This document shows positions 63,134 to 64,000 of a stretch of DNA of 64,000 nt, one piece after another. The position numbers and the translations under genes are program-made. Source of the DNA: an uncultured Lachnospiraceae bacterium. GTDB taxonomy: Bacteria > Bacillota > Clostridia > Lachnospirales > Lachnospiraceae. Every line of letters starts with the position of its first letter. The stretch's first letter is position 1. The stretch covers positions 30,967-94,966 of the forward strand of contig CAJUII010000002.1 in NCBI GenBank assembly GCA_910586405.1, given 5' to 3'. The notes below the pieces were generated by a model, which did no database searches, was not told the origin of the DNA, and was given only the letters and a program-made list of their open reading frames with translations.

Positions 63134-64000
63134 TTAACGCTCTTTCACGATCTTTCCGTTTTCCACCCTGAATACCATATCGCACTTTTCGATTGTCTGT
63201 AGACGGTGCGCTATGATAACAAGCGTTTTTTTGCCGTGTAATCTGTTGATCGACTCCATGATTGCCGCCTCTGTGTCATTGTCGAGTGCCGAAGTTGCCT
63301 CGTCAAGAATCAACACCTCCGGATCATGATACAGTGCCCGCGCAATCCCGATACGCTGCCGCTGCCCGCCCGAAAGACGGATACCGCGCTCTCCGATGCC
63401 TGTGTGAACACCGTCCGGCAGCGTTTTCACAAACGCGTCAAGCTGTGCCTCCTTCAGTGCGTGCCACAGCTTTTCCTCGTCAATCTCCTCCTCCGGGATA
63501 CCGAAGGCAACATTTTTTCGGATATCGGCATCCAGCAGAAAAATCATCTGCGGGATATAGCCCACATTGGCAAGCCACTCGCGGTAGTGCTCCTGAATAT
63601 CCACCTCGTCCGCCAGCACCTTGCCGCCCTGCAATTTCAGCAGTCCCAGCAAAATATCAATGATTGTCGTCTTTCCGGCACCGCTTGCGCCCACCACACC
63701 GATTGATTTGCCAATCGGAAAGGAGACTGTCGCATGGTCAAAAATCAGCTTGTCCGAATTGGGATAGTGATAGGTGATATCGGACAGCCTGACCTCCCGC
63801 GTGACCGGGAGTTTCTCCTTTGCGACAACCGCATAGGAAATATCTGTGTGCGCCTCGTCCGTCTCCTCGACAAGATTGTCACTCACATTAAAGAAAAACG
63901 GCTCATTGAACGCCATACTTGTAATCTGGTTATTGATGCGGCTCGCCGCCGGCAGCAGACGCATCGCCGCGATGCCAAACGCCGCAAACAGCGACACCAT
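63134..64000 (-). CDS. ABC exporter ATPase end, PglK-like flippase (5' end outside window)
   Basis: The last 288 residues are visible. A short piece of the transmembrane domain comes first, then a linker, then the ATPase: GVVGASGAGKTTIIDILLGL (Walker A), GYIPQMIFLLDADIRKNVAF (Q loop), RLSGGQRQRIGIARALY (signature), EVLILDEATSALD (Walker B) and IIAHRLQTI (H loop). The linker wording and the WLANVGYIPQMIFLLD stretch resemble PglK, the lipid-linked oligosaccharide flippase. No Wzx-type flippase is present in the window, so this protein is the best candidate for export of the glycan. Confidence 0.87.
   Translation of the reverse strand: MVSLFAAFGIAAMRLLPAASRINNQITSMAFNEPFFFNVSDNLVEETDEAHTDISYAVVAKEKLPVTREVRLSDITYHYPNSDKLIFDHATVSFPIGKSIGVVGASGAGKTTIIDILLGLLKLQGGKVLADEVDIQEHYREWLANVGYIPQMIFLLDADIRKNVAFGIPEEEIDEEKLWHALKEAQLDAFVKTLPDGVHTGIGERGIRLSGGQRQRIGIARALYHDPEVLILDEATSALDNDTEAAIMESINRLHGKKTLVIIAHRLQTIEKCDMVFRVENGKIVKER

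Overview
The window looks like a chromosomal segment of an anaerobic Gram-positive Clostridia member, most probably Lachnospiraceae. The evidence is AGGAGG-type ribosome sites, TTGACA-N17-TATAAT-type promoters, very large BIG2/GLUG surface proteins, soluble multi-PAS hybrid kinases, and ATGA or TTGA stop/start coupling throughout. No rRNA, tRNA, CRISPR array or intact insertion sequence was recognised. These taxonomic and functional calls come from motif recognition, not from database searches.

Region 1 (1-12438). A giant secreted adhesin-like protein (minus strand, C-terminus outside the window) diverges from a plus-strand sensory set: a sugar-binding lipoprotein without a permease, a methyl-accepting-type receptor, and a soluble hybrid histidine kinase with its own strong promoter. 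The set ends at a perfect 49-bp palindrome.

Region 2 (12443-21286, all minus). An MMPL/RND-family membrane protein overlaps a 1834-residue, C-terminally membrane-anchored GLUG/coiled-coil protein. Behind them lie decayed genes: a LytTR response regulator with an in-frame stop and a missing receiver N-terminus, then a 45-codon scar that joins a kinase-like first helix to the tail of an ABC exporter. The MMPL promoter carries a TetR-type palindrome directly upstream of its -35 box.

Region 3 (21434-64000, all minus). A surface-glycan locus of more than 42 kb. It holds (i) a PglF/PglE/PglC/PglA-like set that would build and prime a lipid-linked glycan, with a PglK-like ABC flippase running off the right edge; (ii) WbpP/WbpO-like enzymes for UDP-GalNAcA plus an AsnB-type amidotransferase that could amidate it; (iii) a complete pseudaminic acid pathway (PseB, C, F, I, H, G) with an inserted PIG-L deacetylase and formyltransferase that suggest an N-formyl derivative; (iv) seven glycosyltransferases, an O-antigen polymerase/ligase-like protein, several GT-C-like membrane proteins, an acyltransferase fusion and an MBOAT/SGNH O-acylation pair; and (v) an ATP-grasp/PLP-enzyme pair and a FemAB-like protein that could add amino-acid substituents. 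At least three internal sigmaA-like promoters (59.1, 48.9 and 44.4 kb) divide it, and a hairpin follows its last gene.

The most interesting candidates for undescribed biology are the deacetylase/formyltransferase insertion in the pse operon, the ATP-grasp/ACC-deaminase-like pair that sits where a PglD-type acetyltransferase would be expected, and the MMPL-GLUG envelope pair.
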